Program-made: the position numbers and the translations under genes
Notes under the pieces: generated by a model
Database searches by the model: none
What the model saw: only the letters and a program-made list of their open reading frames with translations
Told to the model about the DNA's origin: nothing
Shown: one piece after another, positions 35,416-43,902 of the stretch
Numbering within the stretch: position 1 is the first letter of the stretch
Layout: the number at the start of each line of letters is the position of its first letter
DNA from: Myxococcales bacterium
GTDB lineage: Bacteria > Myxococcota_A > Polyangia > Polyangiales > Polyangiaceae
Length of the DNA stretch: 64,000 nt
Assembly (NCBI GenBank): GCA_025355005.1
Contig: JANXLV010000367.1
Span: 32,060 to 96,059, forward strand
Direction: 5' to 3'

Positions 35416-35658
35416 ATGAAAAACGTTCTCGTCGCCGTTCTCGCAGCCTCTCTCGCTCTCGTCGCGACCACGGCTTCCGCGGATGAGCCCACCCCCTCCA
35501 TCGTGCTGAAGACGATCACGGTGTACGGCCGCGCCGACAAGCCGCACGTGGAGATCATCCTCACGCGAGCAACGGCCGCCGCTGCCGCCGGTGCCGCGCA
35601 CGACGGGATGCACGCGAGGCTGATCTCGCAGGCCGAGCCGCGCGCGATGTCACACTGA
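35416..35658 (+). CDS. Small secreted protein, 80 aa
   Basis: A clear signal peptide (MKNVLVAVLAASLALVATTASA) precedes a mature part of about 57 residues. The segment LKTITVYGRADKPHVEIILTRA looks structured; the rest is Ala/Gly-rich. No cysteines. I do not recognise a family. It lies between the methyltransferase and the secretin gene, sharing an exact 12-bp upstream word with the latter. Confidence 0.7.
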   Translation: MKNVLVAVLAASLALVATTASADEPTPSIVLKTITVYGRADKPHVEIILTRATAAAAAGAAHDGMHARLISQAEPRAMSH

Positions 35659-35713
35659 CCGCGTGCGCGGCCTGACATGGTGACAACCGCGATGCGGTCG
35701 AAATAGGCCAGTT

Positions 35714-35725
35714 CGCCACGTTGGC
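35714..35725. promoter_or_regulatory. CGCCACGTTGGC element, copy 2
   Basis: A second exact copy of the 12-bp word, 53 bp upstream of the secretin start at 35778. The TTGGCA it contains is followed at GG-N10-GC spacing by GC, so sigma-54 use is possible but weakly supported in DNA of this GC content. Confidence 0.4.
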
Positions 35726-35777
35726 AATCGGCGCGCGCGTCGGAATGGAAGCGCTGCCGGAGCCGCTCTTTTCGTGG

Positions 35778-38123
35778 ATGACCTATACGAAGAGAACGTC
35801 GCTCGCAGCGCTCGCCATCATCACATTCGCGGGCGCGGCCCACGCCGACGCTACCGAAAAATCTGGCGGCGCGGTGATCGCGAAGCCAGCTGCCCAACCC
35901 TCCGCAGCGACCCCGTCGGCGACGCCCGCGCCACCACCCACGCCTGCCGCGCAGCCGAGCGGGCTTCCTCCCCATCGACTCTCGGAGCTGGTCTCGCTGC
36001 AGCTCGAAGACGCGGACCTGTCTGATCTGGTGCGCGTCGTGGGGCAGGTGACCGGGAAGCGTTTCCTCATCGCCAGCCCGCGCCTCGCGAAGATCAAGGC
36101 GAGCCTCTACGCGCCGGAGAAGGTCACGGCCCAGGAGGCCTATCAGGCGCTGCTCGCGGTCCTCACGGCGAACGGGCTGACGGTGGTGCCGGCGGGTGGC
36201 TTCTATCGCATCGTGGAGTCGGAGAACATCGCGCGACAGGTCCTCCCGCTTGACCAGTCCGAGAAGGGCTCACCGGAGGAGCGGTACATCACCCGTATCC
36301 ACCGACTGAAGAACCTGTCCGCGGAGGAGGTCGCAACGGGCGTGCTGTCGAAGCTCGCGACCAAGGACGCATCCATCGTCCCGTACGCGCCGGGCAACTT
36401 GCTCATCATGACGGAGACGGGCGCAAACCTGCGTCGCATGATGGAGATCGTCGACGCCATCGATCAGCCAGGAACGGACGCGAAGCTGTATTTTCAGCCG
36501 CTCTCACACGTGTCGTCGACGGTCGCGGAGAAGCTGCTCACCGAGCTGCTCGACCTCAAGAAGAAGGACGCGGCGTTGCCCGGCGCTGCGCTCTACGTGG
36601 GGCGGCTGGTGGCGGTGGAGCGGCCGAACGCGCTCATCATCGTGGCAACGGAGACGAGCTATCGGCGCATCTTCGAGGTGCTCTCACGCATCGACATCGT
36701 GGAGCCGAGCGAGACCCAGGTGCACGTGGTCGCGCTCCAGCACGCGGATGCAAAGAAGATCGTCGGCCCGCTCGCGGCTGCGATCGGGAGCTCGTCCAGC
36801 GCGCAGGCCGCACGTTCCGCGCCTGGCGCTGCGGTGCCATCGGGCAACGTCGGTCAAGTGCTCGAGGGGCCCGCGCAGATCAGCGCGGACGAGACCACGA
36901 ACTCTCTCATCGTGACGGCAGGCCCGCGGGACTTCGCGAACATCAAGGACGTGATCGCGGCGCTGGACAAGCCGAAGCGGCAGGTCTTCATCGAGGCGGT
37001 CATCCTGGACATCTCGGACTCCAGCGGACTGGACCTTGGCGTCGCGTGGCACGGTGGCAACGTGGATACGAACAGCAAGGGGCAGACCACTACGGAGTTC
37101 GGCGGTTGGCGCGCTGGCAGCTCGGCGCTTCCGCCGTCCACGAGCGATCTGCAAGGCCTCGCGCTAGGCGTGCGTGGCCCGGACATACCGTTCAACACGG
37201 GAATTCCCGGCATCACGTCGATCCCGTCGCTGGGCGCGTTCCTCACCGCGGCCGCGTCCACGAAGGGCGCAGACATCCTCTCCACGCCGAGCATCACTGC
37301 GAGCGACAACACGCCGGCGGAGATCAAGGTGCAGCTCAACTCTTCGCTCCAGCCGCACGCGCCGCAGCCGGCGCAGTACCTCGCAGGCGCCGCCAGCGGC
37401 TCGCTGCCGCAGACGTCGACGGGCGTCACCGCCAACTACAAGGCCATCGGTCCGCGCGTCAAGATCACGCCCCACTTGAACGACTCGGACGAGGTGCGCC
37501 TGGACATCGAGGAGGTCATCAGCGACATCGCAAGCGAGCCCGGCGCGAGCGACACGTTCGGTACGGTGAGCTACATCGAACGCGCGGCCACCACCACGAT
37601 GACGGTGAAGGACGGCAGCACCGCGGTGATCGGTGGCCTGGTGCGCAACATCATGCGCCGCAGCGAGAGCAAGGTCCCCATCCTGGGCGACATCCCGGTC
37701 CTCGGCGTGCTCTTCCGCACGCGGAGCGATCAGATGGAGAAGAGCAACCTGATACTCATCCTCACGCCGTACATCATCCGCGGCGAAGAGGACATGCGTC
37801 GCATCGCCGAGCGCAAGAAGGAGGAGCGCCAGGTGCTCATCGATCACGCAGCCGTCTTCAGCGACAACGCGGGCTGGAAGCCGCCGGTGGACTACAGGCG
37901 CACGCACGGACTTCTTACGCAGATCGCGCAGGAGTCACGCGCCGTCGAGCGCGCCCGGGCCGAGCGCGACGCGGTGCCACAGAAGGACCCGGGTGGGCCG
38001 GTCGCGGTCGCGCCGATGGAGCTGCCGTTGCCCATCTCGCCATCGCAAGGCGCTGCGCCGCTCGCGCCAAAGCCCACGGAGAAGTCCGTGGCTTCGCCTC
38101 AGCTGCGCACCGTGGAGAAATGA
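35778..38123 (+). CDS. gspD: Type II secretion secretin
   Basis: 781 residues with a signal peptide ending AHA. A Pro/Ala linker is followed by an N0 domain (LSELVSLQLEDADLSDLVRVVGQVTGKRFLI), N1-N3 modules with repeated RIHRLKNLSAEEVATGVL-type segments, then the secretin barrel with GLDLGVAW, VKITPHLNDSDEVRLDIE and VPILGDIPVLGVLFR. The family forms the outer-membrane pore of type II secretion. No other gsp gene is near. The start at 35778 is chosen because the signal peptide begins there; the frame opens at 35721. Confidence 0.93.
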   Translation: MTYTKRTSLAALAIITFAGAAHADATEKSGGAVIAKPAAQPSAATPSATPAPPPTPAAQPSGLPPHRLSELVSLQLEDADLSDLVRVVGQVTGKRFLIASPRLAKIKASLYAPEKVTAQEAYQALLAVLTANGLTVVPAGGFYRIVESENIARQVLPLDQSEKGSPEERYITRIHRLKNLSAEEVATGVLSKLATKDASIVPYAPGNLLIMTETGANLRRMMEIVDAIDQPGTDAKLYFQPLSHVSSTVAEKLLTELLDLKKKDAALPGAALYVGRLVAVERPNALIIVATETSYRRIFEVLSRIDIVEPSETQVHVVALQHADAKKIVGPLAAAIGSSSSAQAARSAPGAAVPSGNVGQVLEGPAQISADETTNSLIVTAGPRDFANIKDVIAALDKPKRQVFIEAVILDISDSSGLDLGVAWHGGNVDTNSKGQTTTEFGGWRAGSSALPPSTSDLQGLALGVRGPDIPFNTGIPGITSIPSLGAFLTAAASTKGADILSTPSITASDNTPAEIKVQLNSSLQPHAPQPAQYLAGAASGSLPQTSTGVTANYKAIGPRVKITPHLNDSDEVRLDIEEVISDIASEPGASDTFGTVSYIERAATTTMTVKDGSTAVIGGLVRNIMRRSESKVPILGDIPVLGVLFRTRSDQMEKSNLILILTPYIIRGEEDMRRIAERKKEERQVLIDHAAVFSDNAGWKPPVDYRRTHGLLTQIAQESRAVERARAERDAVPQKDPGGPVAVAPMELPLPISPSQGAAPLAPKPTEKSVASPQLRTVEK

Positions 38124-38180
38124 TCCGGTCGACGTGCCGCGCTTCGGCTCTTCAATCGAAGCCGTGCTGGGCCGGTGCCG

Positions 38181-38690
38181 CTAGAGGCCTTTTTCTTTCA
38201 CGTACTCGTCGACGAACTTGCTGCTGGCTTCGTACGACTGCTTGATGTCGCCGAGGATCTTGTCCTCCGCGAGACCGCCGATCATGAAGACCTTCACCTC
38301 GACGTCGAGCTTCGCGATGCGCGTGCACTTCTTGTCGCCATTGTTGTCGCAGTGGAGCTCACCCGAGATCTTCGTCTTGTCGGGCATCGTGCTGGAGATG
38401 ACCTTGAAGCGATAGAGCTTGGTCTTGGTGTCGTACTCACCCTCTTCGATGTACGAGAGCTTGTCGCCAATGACCTTCTTGAGCGGACCCGGGACGCCGG
38501 TCGTGGGAGGATCGATCTGCGCGCGTCGCTTCCAGACCGCTCCCTCCATCGACTGCTCGAGCAGCTTGAATGCAGGGAATTTCAGGATATCGACGTGAAG
38601 GCGGCGATTGAACTCCTCCGAGAAGACGCACTTCTCGAGGTAGGTCTCCGCGCTGCAGCCGAGCTCGTGCTTCAAGGTGACGCTGGCCAT
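38181..38690 (-). CDS. DUF2505 family protein
   Basis: 169 residues. The pattern HELGCSAETYLEKCVFSEEFNRRL and the later strand series resemble DUF2505, an SRPBCC-fold (START-like) family with a hydrophobic pocket. Its ligand is unknown. It is followed downstream by nothing on its strand, and converges on the secretin gene. Confidence 0.75.
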   Translation of the reverse strand: MASVTLKHELGCSAETYLEKCVFSEEFNRRLHVDILKFPAFKLLEQSMEGAVWKRRAQIDPPTTGVPGPLKKVIGDKLSYIEEGEYDTKTKLYRFKVISSTMPDKTKISGELHCDNNGDKKCTRIAKLDVEVKVFMIGGLAEDKILGDIKQSYEASSKFVDEYVKEKGL

Positions 38691-38713
38691 GCTCTGCCTC
38701 GCCTATCCGGTTT

Positions 38714-39334
38714 TCAGAAGATGAAGACGCCGAGCGCGACGACGGTGGACCAGTGGCCCTTCGCGTGGCCTTCGGCGCTCTGGACGATGTTGCGCGTCTT
38801 CAAGAAGGTCTTTTCCATCTTGAAGGTCTGCTCGCGCTCGTTCCAGGCTCTCTCGGGATCGAAGTCGATACCGAGCGTGGTGGCGAGCATGGTCGCTGCC
38901 AGATCTTCGGCGTACTCGCCGGCCTTCCTTGCGGTCTCACCGTAGCTGTGGTGCTCGGAGAGGTAGCCGTACATGTTCTGATCCGTCGGTCGCGCGAGGC
39001 CGATGGACGCCGCGATGAGGCGGTTCGGCTCGTTCGTGTCCTGGCGTGCCATGACGCAATGGACGATCTGTCCGGGGCGAATCAGCTTCTCGCCCTGCTT
39101 GCGCGTGAGCTCCACGCACTGTGGCGGGAAGATCGAGCTGACAGTGACGAGGTTCGCCTTCTCGATGCCGGCATCGCGGAGCGAGAGCTCGAACGACGAC
39201 AGGCGATCCTTGTGAACACCGACGCCGTTCGTGAAGAAGATGCCCTTCGGCACGAACATGTCGTGCATCTCCGGGTATCCGCTCTCACCGACCTTGATTC
39301 GCCCCTTGGGGCTGTGTTCCGATTTCTTGCTCAT
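38714..39334 (-). CDS. pdaD: Pyruvoyl-dependent arginine decarboxylase
   Basis: 206 residues. Converts arginine to agmatine, the first step of polyamine synthesis. The proenzyme cleaves itself between two serines to make the pyruvoyl group; here Ser66-Ser67 in VTVSSIFPPQC, with the N-terminal glycine-rich segment IFFTNGVGVHKDRL. The rest (EHHSYGETARKAGEYAEDLAATML) matches the archaeal-type family. In an operon-like arrangement with the DUF2505 gene (23-bp gap). Confidence 0.88.
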   Translation of the reverse strand: MSKKSEHSPKGRIKVGESGYPEMHDMFVPKGIFFTNGVGVHKDRLSSFELSLRDAGIEKANLVTVSSIFPPQCVELTRKQGEKLIRPGQIVHCVMARQDTNEPNRLIAASIGLARPTDQNMYGYLSEHHSYGETARKAGEYAEDLAATMLATTLGIDFDPERAWNEREQTFKMEKTFLKTRNIVQSAEGHAKGHWSTVVALGVFIF

Positions 39335-39369
39335 CTAGTGGTCCTCGCGCCTGAGTATCGAGAGACGGA

Positions 39370-39801
39370 CTACTTCTTCTTCTTCTTCGCCGGCGCTTTT
39401 TTCGCGGGGGCTTTGGCGACCGGCTTTGCGGCGACCTTGGGGGCGGCCTTGACTGTCGGCTTCTTCGGCTGGTTGCGCTTCTCGAGCGACTTCCACATGT
39501 CCCAGAGGCGCGGGACCGGGTACGCCTCGATGCGGGCCTTGTAGCCTGCATCCTTCGTGCGCTTCTCGCCGGTGAGGATCGCGTCGATGAGCTTGGCGCG
39601 GGTGCCGAACTTCTCCTTCACGGCGGTGAACGTCGCGACGAGGCGAAGGAGCTTCGAGTTGGACACATGCTTGAGGCCCTTGTCCGAGTTCGTGCGACCG
39701 ACCCACAGGTCCTCGCCCGTGAACTTCTCCACCGCGGCGACGAGCTTCGCCTTGTCACCAAACTTGTCTTTCACGATCGCGAGGGGGCTCTTGGAGCTCA
39801 T
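39370..39801 (-). CDS. Basic protein with internal repeat and histone-H1-like tail
   Basis: 143 residues. Two related segments, IVKDKFGDKAKLVAAV (about 9-24) and AVKEKFGTRAKLIDAI (about 60-75), form an internal duplication. The C-terminal about 30 residues are Lys/Ala/Pro-only (AAPKVAAKPVAKAPAKK and a terminal Lys run), as in histone H1 and bacterial H1-like proteins. A nucleoid or RNA-binding role is plausible. The palindrome at 39824 lies 23 bp upstream. Confidence 0.75.
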   Translation of the reverse strand: MSSKSPLAIVKDKFGDKAKLVAAVEKFTGEDLWVGRTNSDKGLKHVSNSKLLRLVATFTAVKEKFGTRAKLIDAILTGEKRTKDAGYKARIEAYPVPRLWDMWKSLEKRNQPKKPTVKAAPKVAAKPVAKAPAKKAPAKKKKK

Positions 39802-39823
39802 GACGGATTTCCTTGGCAGGTGC

Positions 39824-39837
39824 CCGAGTTAACTCGG
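39824..39837. promoter_or_regulatory. 14-bp perfect palindrome upstream of the H1-like gene
   Basis: CCGAGTTAACTCGG, 23 bp upstream of the start codon at 39801. Likely an operator within the leader or near the promoter. Confidence 0.5.
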
Positions 39838-39962
39838 ACGGTTAAATGAGTCCGCCGAATAGCAGCCTGTGCCAGGCATCGCAAGGGCAATGCGTGTGAC
39901 ATTTGGGCGGTGTAAGGTGCGCGCGGCTTGCGCGTTCTAACCGCTTCCGAGGAGAGTGTGTG

Positions 39963-40892
39963 ATGCAGAATCGGCTTACGTCGTGGGCGATCGCGATCGC
40001 GGCGCTCGTGCTCGTTGCGTGTGGAGGCTCCGACAAGGCAGCGCCACAGTCACCCCCCGGCTATTCCCGAGGCGCCGTGGGCGCGGCCGCCCCGAAGCAA
40101 GCGCAGGACAACATGGTGCGCGCAGAGGCGTACGGCGTCTCGCAGCCGCCCTCTCCTTCGATGGCGGGCAGCTACTCCTCCCCGCCTGCCGACAAGCGCA
40201 TGGGTGGCACCAGCCGCGAGGCGGATCGCGACGGCGTTCCCGAAATGGCTGACGCGCCCGCCGCTCCTCCTCCGCCTCCTCCGCCCGGCAACCCGTCTGC
40301 GGCGTCGACGAAAAAGAACGACGAGACGTCGCGCGCCGTGGCTGGGCACGACTCCACGATGCTGGTCTACACGGCGAACATGAACCTCGCGGTGTACCTG
40401 GTTGATCAGGCCATCGGACAGGTCGAGCAGATCGCGAAGGACAATGGCGGCTTCCTCTCGAGCCGCGGCGACAACCAGATCGTCATCCGCGTGCCACGCT
40501 CGCGCTTCCAGGCGGCGCTCGCGGCGGTAGAGAAGACGGGCGACGTGCTCCACCGGGACGTGCGCGCCGAGGACGTGACCGACGCGTACATGGACCTCGA
40601 GGTCCGCATAAAGAACGCGCGCGCCATGCGCGATCAGCTTGCGGCGCTGCTCCAGAAGGCGAACGTGAAGGAGGCCCTCGAGATCGAGCGTGAGCTCGGA
40701 CGTGTGACCGAGGAGCTGGAGCGCATGGAGGGCCAGATGAAGCTCCTCAAGGACAAGCTCGCGTACTCGACCATCACGGTGACCTACGCGGCGCGCGGCT
40801 CCACCATCGAAGCGAACAAGGTGCGACTGCCGTTCCCATGGCTGTCTTCGCTGGGTCTGCCGAGCCTGCTTCGCCTGGAGGACAACAAATGA
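39963..40892 (+). CDS. DUF4349 lipoprotein
   Basis: 309 residues. Lipobox LVAC at about residue 20, then a long Pro/Ala/Gly-rich linker. The DUF4349 domain (about 138-290) contains the strand MLVYTANMNLAVYLVDQAIGQVEQIAKDNGGFL, RVPRSRF, then a coiled coil (about 215-265, ERELGRVTEELERMEGQ). In relatives this region precedes a membrane helix; here it ends with LPSLLRL. First of five consecutive plus-strand genes, overlapping the next by 4 nt. Confidence 0.82.
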   Translation: MQNRLTSWAIAIAALVLVACGGSDKAAPQSPPGYSRGAVGAAAPKQAQDNMVRAEAYGVSQPPSPSMAGSYSSPPADKRMGGTSREADRDGVPEMADAPAAPPPPPPPGNPSAASTKKNDETSRAVAGHDSTMLVYTANMNLAVYLVDQAIGQVEQIAKDNGGFLSSRGDNQIVIRVPRSRFQAALAAVEKTGDVLHRDVRAEDVTDAYMDLEVRIKNARAMRDQLAALLQKANVKEALEIERELGRVTEELERMEGQMKLLKDKLAYSTITVTYAARGSTIEANKVRLPFPWLSSLGLPSLLRLEDNK

Positions 40893-41419
40893 ATGCATGT
40901 TACAAGTTTCTCGTGGCGGCGGCCCTGACGGTCACGGCGGTCTCACTCGCCGGTTGCGGTCGCCCGTTCAAGGTGGAGACTGCGCCGGGCTTCATCGAGC
41001 TCGCGGGACAGAACGACTACGCGTACAGAGCGACGACGCCCGAGGGCGTGGTGATCGGGGTACGCGTGGTGGAGGACGAGGAGCGCGCGGACGTGGACTT
41101 CTGGGCCAAGGCCGTCACGCTGCAGATGCGCGACGTTTCCGGCTACGCGCTGCTCTCCCAGAAGGACGTGGAGTCGCGCGACGGCACGAAGGGGAAGGAG
41201 CTGCGCTTCGGTCACGACGAGGACAAGAAGCCGTACGAGTACGTCGTGCACCTCTACGCCGCGCAGAGCCGCATCTTCGTGGTGGAGGCGGGCGGCACCA
41301 AGGAGCAGATGGACCGCGCGAAGGCCAGCATCGACTGGACGATGAAGAGCGTGAAGGTGAAGTGCGACACAATCGTGTCGCCGGTGCTCGCGTCGAAGAC
41401 CTGCGGCCGCTGGATCTGA
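40889..41419 (+). CDS. Hypothetical lipoprotein, 176 aa
   Basis: Lipobox LAGC at about residue 23. The domain of about 140 residues begins with APGFIELAGQNDYAYRATTPEGVVIGVRVV and ends in two cysteines, with a strand/helix pattern like a small stress-response lipoprotein. I do not recognise the family. Its start overlaps the DUF4349 gene by 4 nt, which argues for a joint role in the envelope. Confidence 0.72.
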   Translation: MNACYKFLVAAALTVTAVSLAGCGRPFKVETAPGFIELAGQNDYAYRATTPEGVVIGVRVVEDEERADVDFWAKAVTLQMRDVSGYALLSQKDVESRDGTKGKELRFGHDEDKKPYEYVVHLYAAQSRIFVVEAGGTKEQMDRAKASIDWTMKSVKVKCDTIVSPVLASKTCGRWI

Positions 41420-41434
41420 TAAGAACGCGGGGGC

Positions 41435-42910
41435 ATGGAAGGCAAGCCTCGCGTCCGTTTCGCGCCGTCCCCGACCGGATACCTCCACATTGGTGGCGTT
41501 CGCACCGCGCTCTTCAACTGGCTGTGGGCGCGCAAGAACGGCGGCGCGTTCGTACTCCGGATCGAGGATACGGATCAGGAGCGCTCCACGGACGAGAGCC
41601 GCAAGATCATCTTCGAGTCGCTCGACTGGCTCGGCATCGACTGGGACGAGGGCCCCCAAAAGGGCGGCGCGCACGGTCCGTACACGCAGATGGAGCGACT
41701 CGGCCTCTACAAGGAGTGGAGCGAGAAGCTCATCGCGAAGGGCCACGCGTATCGCTGTTACTGCACGAAAGAGGAGCTCGAGGCGCAGCGCGAGGCCCTG
41801 AAGAAGAAGGATCCGAAGGCGCAGTTCAAGTACCCGGGGACGTGTCGCGATCGCAAGGACACGCCCGAGCTGCCGTTCGTCGTCCGCTTCAAGGCGCCCA
41901 CCACGGGCAGCGTCACGTACGTGGACAAGGTCTTCGGCGAGATCGTCACCCCGAACATCGAGAACCAGGATTTCGTGCTGCTCCGGAAGGACGGCGTGCC
42001 GCTCTACAACTTCGGCGCGGTCGTGGATGACATCTCGATGGGCATCACGCTGGTCGCGCGCGGTCGCGATCACATGATCAACACGCCGCCTCAGATCCTG
42101 CTCTATGAGGCGTTCGACGCGAAGGTGCCCCAGTTCGCGCACCTGCCGATGATGCTCGCGCCGAGCGGCGAGAAGCTCTCCAAGCGCCATGGCGCGGTCA
42201 GCGTCTTCGAGTACCGCGACACCGGGTACACCCCCGCGGCCGTGCTTAACTACCTCGCGCGCTTCGGCTGGTCGCACGGCGATCAGGAGGTCTTCTCCAA
42301 GAAAGATCTCATCGACTCGTTCGGGTGGGAGGCGTGCGGTCGCGGCGACGGAAAGTTCGACGCGAAGAAGTTCCTCGCCATCCAGCACGAGCACCTGAAG
42401 TCGCCCGCGCTCACCCCGGACGACGAGTACGTGTCTCGCGTCACGCCGTTCGTGACCGCGCGTGGTGTGACGCCGAACGAGAAGACGATCCGCGCGGCGC
42501 TACCGCTGATCCGCGAGCGCGCGCGCACGCTGCTCGAGGCGGCCGACGCGCTGGATTACTTCCTGCGCGACGTGCCGATCGTGGACGAGAAGGCGGCGCA
42601 GAAGTTCCTGAACGCGGAGGCTGCGCCGCGGCTCTCGAAGCTCGCGGAGACGCTCGCAGCAGAAGCGTCGTGGACGAAGGACGCGCTCGATCAGAAGACG
42701 CAGGCGTTCCTCGTCGCGGAGGGCATCGAGATCAAGCACGTGGCGCAGGCAGCGCGCGTCGCGCTGTCGGGTCGCTCGGCGACGCCAGGGCTCTTCGAGG
42801 TGATGGAGGTGCTCGGTCGCGACGTGTCGCTCGCGCGCCTGCGCAAGGGCGCAGAGGCCGCATCGAAGGCCGCACCCGCGCCTCCCGCACCGACGACCGG
42901 GGCTAGCTGA
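41435..42910 (+). CDS. gltX: Glutamate-tRNA ligase
   Basis: 491 residues, the normal length. Class I aminoacyl-tRNA synthetase charging tRNA-Glu. The HIGH-type motif is PTGYLHIGG near residue 12 and the KMSKS motif is EKLSKRHG near 247. The Cys-containing zinc segment YRCYCTKEELE is present near 105. The C-terminal anticodon-binding domain is complete, with an extra Ala/Pro-rich tail of about 20 residues. Confidence 0.97.
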   Translation: MEGKPRVRFAPSPTGYLHIGGVRTALFNWLWARKNGGAFVLRIEDTDQERSTDESRKIIFESLDWLGIDWDEGPQKGGAHGPYTQMERLGLYKEWSEKLIAKGHAYRCYCTKEELEAQREALKKKDPKAQFKYPGTCRDRKDTPELPFVVRFKAPTTGSVTYVDKVFGEIVTPNIENQDFVLLRKDGVPLYNFGAVVDDISMGITLVARGRDHMINTPPQILLYEAFDAKVPQFAHLPMMLAPSGEKLSKRHGAVSVFEYRDTGYTPAAVLNYLARFGWSHGDQEVFSKKDLIDSFGWEACGRGDGKFDAKKFLAIQHEHLKSPALTPDDEYVSRVTPFVTARGVTPNEKTIRAALPLIRERARTLLEAADALDYFLRDVPIVDEKAAQKFLNAEAAPRLSKLAETLAAEASWTKDALDQKTQAFLVAEGIEIKHVAQAARVALSGRSATPGLFEVMEVLGRDVSLARLRKGAEAASKAAPAPPAPTTGAS

Positions 42911-42912
42911 GC

Positions 42913-43875
42913 GTGTTCTTCCGTCCTCACGAGCTCCCGCTTCGGGCCATGAACCTCACGCCGCCGGAGCCCACGGGCTTCGCCGCATTCCTCGAGACCG
43001 CGAAGCCCCTCATCCCGATCCCGGCGATGCTCGTGGTGTTGCCGGTCGTGTGGCTCTTCTTCCGCGACACGTGGCGCGAGCTCGACGAGGACGCTCACCG
43101 TCATCGCGCGGAGATCCTGGCGCGCGGCAAGGCGGACCTGCGCCCGTTCGTGGCGCTCGTCATCGCCGCGCTCGTCCTCACGATGCAGGAGTACTACGGC
43201 GGCCGCATCTTCTTCGACAAGTCGGTGCGTCCGCTGCTCCTCGCGAACGAGATGGAGCATCCGGGCCGCTGGGGCCTCGTCCACTTCGACGAGCTCTGGG
43301 GCTACGGCTGGTGGGCTGGCACGCGCATCTTCGGCTACGTGCTTCCGTTCGGGCTCTGGAAGATCTTCTTCCCGAAGGACTCGCTCCTGGACCTGGGGCT
43401 GCGCGTGAAGGGCTTCTTCGGCCACGCGTGGATCTACGGGCTGTTCCTAGCGGTGGTGCTGCCCGCGATGCTCGTGGTGTCGCGCAGCCCGGACTTCGGC
43501 GGCTACTACCCATTCTACAAGGCGTCGTCGCGCAGCTGGGGGGACTTCCTCATCTGGGAGGCGATGTACTTCGCGCAGTTCCTCGCGCTCGAGATGTTCT
43601 TCCGCGGGTGGTGGCTGGGCGTCCTGCGAAAGAGCTTCGGCTCGGGCGCCATCTTCGCGATGGCCGTGCCGTACTGCATGATCCACTACGGAAAGCCCTA
43701 CCTCGAGGCATGCGGCGCGATCATCGCGGGGATCGCGCTGGGTTCGCTGTCGATGAAGACGAAGAGCATCTACCAGGGCTTCCTGGTCCACATCACGGTC
43801 GCCGCGCTGATGGATTGGCTATCGCTCTCGCATCGGATGGCGCTGCCCACGCGCATGTGGCCGCTGTTTCCGTAG
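42913..43875 (+). CDS. CPBP-family intramembrane protease
   Basis: 320 residues from a GTG 2 bp after gltX; the ATG at 42949 is the alternative. Seven or eight hydrophobic helices. The CPBP motifs are LEMFFRG (E-x3-R, with Leu in place of the first Glu of EExxxR), a His in CMIHYGKP, and a C-terminal FLVHITVAA. The HYGKPxxEA segment is common in Myxococcota CPBP proteases. It could be the protease that processes MYXO-CTERM tails (myxosortase), but CPBP proteins have varied roles, so this is inference. Confidence 0.82.
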   Translation: MFFRPHELPLRAMNLTPPEPTGFAAFLETAKPLIPIPAMLVVLPVVWLFFRDTWRELDEDAHRHRAEILARGKADLRPFVALVIAALVLTMQEYYGGRIFFDKSVRPLLLANEMEHPGRWGLVHFDELWGYGWWAGTRIFGYVLPFGLWKIFFPKDSLLDLGLRVKGFFGHAWIYGLFLAVVLPAMLVVSRSPDFGGYYPFYKASSRSWGDFLIWEAMYFAQFLALEMFFRGWWLGVLRKSFGSGAIFAMAVPYCMIHYGKPYLEACGAIIAGIALGSLSMKTKSIYQGFLVHITVAALMDWLSLSHRMALPTRMWPLFP

Positions 43876-43902
43876 CCCAATCCATCCGCTATCTTCGTCG
43901 CC

